A program made the position numbers and the translations under genes. A stretch of 64,000 nucleotides of DNA, taken from Allgaiera indica (GTDB lineage Bacteria > Pseudomonadota > Alphaproteobacteria > Rhodobacterales > Rhodobacteraceae). Of this stretch, positions 60,811 through 64,000 are shown one piece after another. Numbering within the stretch: the stretch's first letter is position 1; every line of letters starts with the position of its first letter. Location: positions 236,531 to 300,530 of the forward strand of contig NZ_FNOB01000001.1 in the NCBI RefSeq assembly GCF_900106675.1. Reading direction: 5' to 3'. Below the pieces are notes generated by a model, which was not told where the DNA came from, ran no database searches, and saw only the letters and a program-made list of their open reading frames with translations.

Positions 60811-62346
60811 ATGCCGAATACATTTTCCTATGTCGCGCTCTTCCTATGGCCGGTCGTCGTGTTCTTTCTGTACCGTTCGCTGCCGCGCGACCGGGCGTTG
60901 ATCGCGTCGATTCTGGGGGGCTATCTGCTCCTGCCCTTCGGGGTGGGCATCAACCTGCCGGTGCTGCCCACCTATGACAAGACGCTGGTTCCGGTGCTGT
61001 CGGCGCTGATCATGGCCATGCTCGTCCCGGCCCCGCCAGAGCGCGCGACGGCGCGGGGTTCCGCGACGGTCGCGGATCGTGCCGGCAGAACCCCGTTCAC
61101 ACGCCAGCGCGAGACCCTGGCGCGGCGACAGACGCATCTGCAAACGCAGAAGGCCGGACCCGGTGAAACGACCGGTTCGGGGGGCAACCGAATCAGCAAC
61201 ATGTTTCTGGTGCTGCTGTTCGTGACCCCGTTCGTGTCGGTCCTGACCAATTCCCAGCCCGTGGACATCGGGCCGCGGGTCCTGCCCGGCCTGAGGCTCT
61301 ATGATGCATTTTCCTTCGCGCTGACCTCGCTGATCTCGGTCCTGCCTTTCTTGATGGCGCGCCGCTATCTGGCGACCCAACGTGCGCATAAATACCTGCT
61401 GATCGGACTGGTGCTTTGGGGGTTGTTCTACACGCTGCCCGCCCTCTACGAGATCCGGATGAGCCCGCAGCTCGCGCGGCGCATCTACGGGTTTCTCGCG
61501 CAGCAATTCGTCCAGGCGATGCGCGACGGCGGCTTCCGTCCCGTGGTCTTCCTGCAGCACGGCCTGTGGCTGGCGATTTATTTCGCCATGGCGATCCTTG
61601 CCGCCGCCGCCCTGTGGAGGACCTGCCGCGCCGAGGGCGACCGGAAGGCGCCGCGCTGGCTGTTCGCGCTGGTCTGGCTGCTGGGCACGCTGATCCTGGC
61701 GAAATCGCTCGGCGCGCTGGCCGTGGCGCTGGTGTTGCTGCCTGTCGCGCTGCTGTTCTCGCCGCGCGCGCAGGTGGTGGCCACGGCGATCATCGCCGCC
61801 GTGATCCTGACATATCCCGCGTTGCGCCACGCCGATCTTATCCCGGTCAACCGATTCGTCGCCGCGGCGGAATCCTATTCGCCCGAGCGTGCGCGATCGC
61901 TGGAATTTCGGCTGGTCAACGAGGACCGGCTGCTTGCCCATGCGCGCCAGAAACCCCTTGCGGGCTGGGGCGGCTGGGGCCGCGGGCGCGTCTATAGCGA
62001 ACACGGGCGCGACATTTCCGTCACCGATGGCATGTGGATCATCGTCATGAGCGATTCCGGCTGGTTGGGATATATCGCCAACTTCGGCTTGCTGACGATC
62101 CCGATCTTCCTGATCGCCCTAAGGCGCAGGGGGTCGGGGCTTCCACCGGCGACCGTGGGCCTTTCGGTGGTGCTGACGGCCAATCTGATCGACATGATCC
62201 CGAACGCGACGCTGACCCCGGTCACCTGGATGATCGCGGGCGCCTTGACCGGCTGGCTAGCGCGTCGGGAGGCAGCCAAAGCGCCGCCGGAAGGCCCGCC
62301 TGCGCGCCGTGCCCCTCCGCGGCCCCCGACAAGGGCTACTGCCTGA
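60811..62346 (+). CDS. Wzy/O-antigen-ligase-like polysaccharide polymerase
   Basis: A 511-aa polytopic membrane protein with about ten hydrophobic helices. It carries the Wzy_C-like motif around ARSLEFRLVNEDRLLAHARQ followed by PLAGWGGWGRGRVY, in a periplasmic loop. The end SGWLGYIANFGLLTIPIFLI matches oligosaccharide polymerases. A basic, low-complexity insertion at about residues 73-125 (PPERATARGSATVADRAG to TGSGGN) interrupts the first helices. The C-terminus is Pro/Arg-rich and overlaps the convergent GT2 gene by 11 nt. Likely joins lipid-linked repeat units. Confidence 0.85.
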   Translation: MPNTFSYVALFLWPVVVFFLYRSLPRDRALIASILGGYLLLPFGVGINLPVLPTYDKTLVPVLSALIMAMLVPAPPERATARGSATVADRAGRTPFTRQRETLARRQTHLQTQKAGPGETTGSGGNRISNMFLVLLFVTPFVSVLTNSQPVDIGPRVLPGLRLYDAFSFALTSLISVLPFLMARRYLATQRAHKYLLIGLVLWGLFYTLPALYEIRMSPQLARRIYGFLAQQFVQAMRDGGFRPVVFLQHGLWLAIYFAMAILAAAALWRTCRAEGDRKAPRWLFALVWLLGTLILAKSLGALAVALVLLPVALLFSPRAQVVATAIIAAVILTYPALRHADLIPVNRFVAAAESYSPERARSLEFRLVNEDRLLAHARQKPLAGWGGWGRGRVYSEHGRDISVTDGMWIIVMSDSGWLGYIANFGLLTIPIFLIALRRRGSGLPPATVGLSVVLTANLIDMIPNATLTPVTWMIAGALTGWLARREAAKAPPEGPPARRAPPRPPTRATA

Positions 62347-63403
62347 TCTTGAACTTGCCCTGATTCGCCTGCACCGACCCGACCGAGAGACTGCGGATCT
62401 CGGCATTCGCGTAATGGGCGGTCACATAGTCAAACAGCACCGCCAGCGGCATCACGAGCCATTTCAGCCCGGCCTTGAACCCGGCGTTGCGCACGGCGTG
62501 AAAGCGCCGGAAGACATAGCTGCGCGGCACGAAGGACCGGGTTTCCCTTGCGCGCGCCGCGATCAATTGCCGGACCCAATCTGGATCGGCCCGGTTGCGG
62601 CGTGCGATTTCGGCCATGCGCAGGTCGTACCCCGCGGGCATCTTTTCCATTTCCTGGTAAATCAGGCGGTTGAGCGCGGTGCCGATCGCCTGCCGCTTCT
62701 GGAAACGATACATCCGGGCAAGGCTGACATAGGCGGGATGCAGGTGATATCCGCCCGGGACATTGACGATCCGCCCCGGCGGGCCGGGAAGCCGCGTCAG
62801 CGCATCCGTCGCCACCATCGCCCCCAGATAGCCATCTTGGGACAACAGGCCCACCGGCAGCACGATCTTGCGGAAATGCGGCGCGCGGGCACAGTAGAAC
62901 TGCCCGCACATGCCCTTGGTCGCCCCGGGCGGGCGCTGGAAGACGCGGTTGAGCAGCCGCATCGGATTCAGCCGCGCGGCCCCGGTGTAATCATTGACCG
63001 ACACGTCGCTGGCGATGATCGCTTCGGCATGGGCCGCAAGCGCTGCGATGCCGCCCGCGATCAGATCGGCCTGCGGCAATCTGATATCCCCGTCGAGCAA
63101 GCAGACCACATCGACGCCATCGGGAAGCAGGTCATGCATGAACACGTTCCAGGCGTTGGTCTTGCTGGCGATCTCCAGTTCGACCGGGTGGAAGCGCACG
63201 AAATCGGGGAACTTCAGCCGCGCCACCCACTCGCGGCTTCGTTCCAGGGTGGAATCGGTGCAGCCGTTCGCCACCACGAAAAGGTCGATCCGATCGGCCG
63301 GGCCATGAGCGTCGAAAACGGTCTGACGGCGCAAATCCTGAAATAATTTCGGGACATGGGTTGCTTCATTATGCGTCAGGAGCGCAATTGCCAAATGCGT
63401 CAT
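62336..63403 (-). CDS. GT2-family glycosyltransferase
   Basis: A 355-aa GT-A glycosyltransferase. Motifs are LAIALLTHNEATHVPKLFQDL, LFVVANGCTDSTLERSREW, VVCLLDGDIRLPQADLIAGG (metal-binding DGD), KGMCGQFYCARAP and LLSQDGYLGAMVATDAL. The C-terminal part (FKAGLKWLVMPLAVLFDYVTAHYA) is membrane-associated. It is convergent with the Wzy-like gene. Its sugar specificity is unknown. Confidence 0.9.
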   Translation of the reverse strand: MTHLAIALLTHNEATHVPKLFQDLRRQTVFDAHGPADRIDLFVVANGCTDSTLERSREWVARLKFPDFVRFHPVELEIASKTNAWNVFMHDLLPDGVDVVCLLDGDIRLPQADLIAGGIAALAAHAEAIIASDVSVNDYTGAARLNPMRLLNRVFQRPPGATKGMCGQFYCARAPHFRKIVLPVGLLSQDGYLGAMVATDALTRLPGPPGRIVNVPGGYHLHPAYVSLARMYRFQKRQAIGTALNRLIYQEMEKMPAGYDLRMAEIARRNRADPDWVRQLIAARARETRSFVPRSYVFRRFHAVRNAGFKAGLKWLVMPLAVLFDYVTAHYANAEIRSLSVGSVQANQGKFKIRQ

Positions 63404-63650
63404 GAAAATCCTCTGCGCGAATGCTCCTGCGCCATCATGAGCGAAAGCCGCACTTCAACACAAGCGCGGGAATCGAGCGCGCGCCGGACCATCGACCGCA
63501 GCCGATCCGCCAACGCACCCGCTACCTCAGCCGAGTTGAGCCGCATCCTCGGGAATGCTATGGAATGACCAGAGGCGAAATTCAGGCGCCGGATGAACAA
63601 GATACTCAAGGCCCCGCACGGTGCCGGTGAAAGTGATTCGACGGCGACAT

Positions 63651-64000
63651 ATGATTGACTTCGCGCTCTGGAAAAAGGCCTGGGAACTGCTGGACCGGCG
63701 CGAGCGCCGCAATGCGTGGATCGTGTTGATCGTCGTCGTGGTCTCGGCCTTTTCGTCGGCGCTGATGGTCGGCTCGGTCATGCCGTTCCTTTCGGTCCTG
63801 TCGGACCCCGGCCGCATCCATCAGAACGCGGTCTTCGCCTGGGCCTACAGAACCGGTGGCTTCACCTCGGACTATGCCTTCCTGATCGGGCTGGGGGTCG
63901 GGTCGCTGGCGATCATCCTGCTATCGAACCTGTTGCAGATATTCCGGACGCTTGTCGTCGCGCGCTACACGACGATGCGGATGCATACCTTCAGCCACCG
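63651..64000 (+). CDS. ABC transporter transmembrane protein, N-terminal fragment (PglK-like flippase)
   Basis: The first 116 codons of a gene cut by the window end. The protein starts MIDFALWKKAWELLDRRERR, followed by two strong membrane segments (WIVLIVVVVSAFSSALMVGS and YAFLIGLGVGSLAIILLSN). LLQIFRTLVVARYTTMRMHTFS is typical of the coupling-helix entry in type IV ABC exporters. The opening closely resembles PglK/HlyB-type lipid-linked-oligosaccharide flippases, a good fit with the surrounding locus. The ATPase domain would lie beyond the window. The SD is weak. Confidence 0.8.
   Translation, partial: MIDFALWKKAWELLDRRERRNAWIVLIVVVVSAFSSALMVGSVMPFLSVLSDPGRIHQNAVFAWAYRTGGFTSDYAFLIGLGVGSLAIILLSNLLQIFRTLVVARYTTMRMHTFSH

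Noticed and set aside
1-64000. tRNA, rRNA, CRISPR or prophage features
   Set aside because: I looked at all intergenic gaps and found no cloverleaf, regularly spaced repeats or phage genes.

Overview
The window is high-GC DNA from an alphaproteobacterium, most likely of the Rhodobacteraceae/Paracoccaceae. Support for this comes from the three-gene bc1 operon petABC, a membrane-anchored CycM-type cytochrome c, a VPLPA-CTERM surface protein and FnrL-like boxes. Genes are dense and operons are tight, with many 4-nt stop/start overlaps. I saw no rRNA, tRNA, CRISPR array or prophage. One decayed IS element is present.

Layout: 1-9 kb is housekeeping: a truncated SDR gene, an RsmC-like methyltransferase, clpS, pyrF, an NfeD/stomatin pair, a TPP riboswitch driving the thiamine importer thiBPQ, and an M20 amidohydrolase. 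9-20 kb holds petABC, a GST, a PaiB-like protein, the complete yejABEF peptide importer and cycM. 20-29 kb holds pheA, an SRPBCC protein, nudC, a CpdB-like phosphodiesterase, an ECF sigma/anti-sigma/secreted-protein operon with a visible ECF promoter, a RES-Xre toxin-antitoxin pair with a visible promoter and operator, and an ArsR/AHSA1 pair.

29-38 kb carries a large MASE1-CHASE-PAS histidine kinase. It is divergent from an acetoin-dehydrogenase-like island: an AcoR-type regulator, both E1 subunits, a free-standing lipoyl domain and a lipoate-ligase-like protein. No E2 acyltransferase or E3 is encoded beside them. The regulator lacks the sigma-54 contact motif, and a cluster of GCGACA half-sites lies just upstream of acoA.

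38-43 kb is a stress island of a cation P-type ATPase, a CBS protein, Hsp20 and a DUF2267 protein, with two FNR-type boxes. An IS5/IS427-like element and an apparent deletion have truncated the CBS and Hsp20 genes. The DUF2267 gene has an in-frame stop.

After an agmatinase-family gene, 44-64 kb is an extracellular polysaccharide region. It holds at least six glycosyltransferases, a WecG/TagA enzyme, two sulfotransferases, a Wzy-like polymerase, an ABC exporter running off the end, an oxidoreductase-epimerase fusion, a VPLPA-CTERM protein and a large secreted protein of unknown function. Together they suggest synthesis and export of a sulfated glycan.
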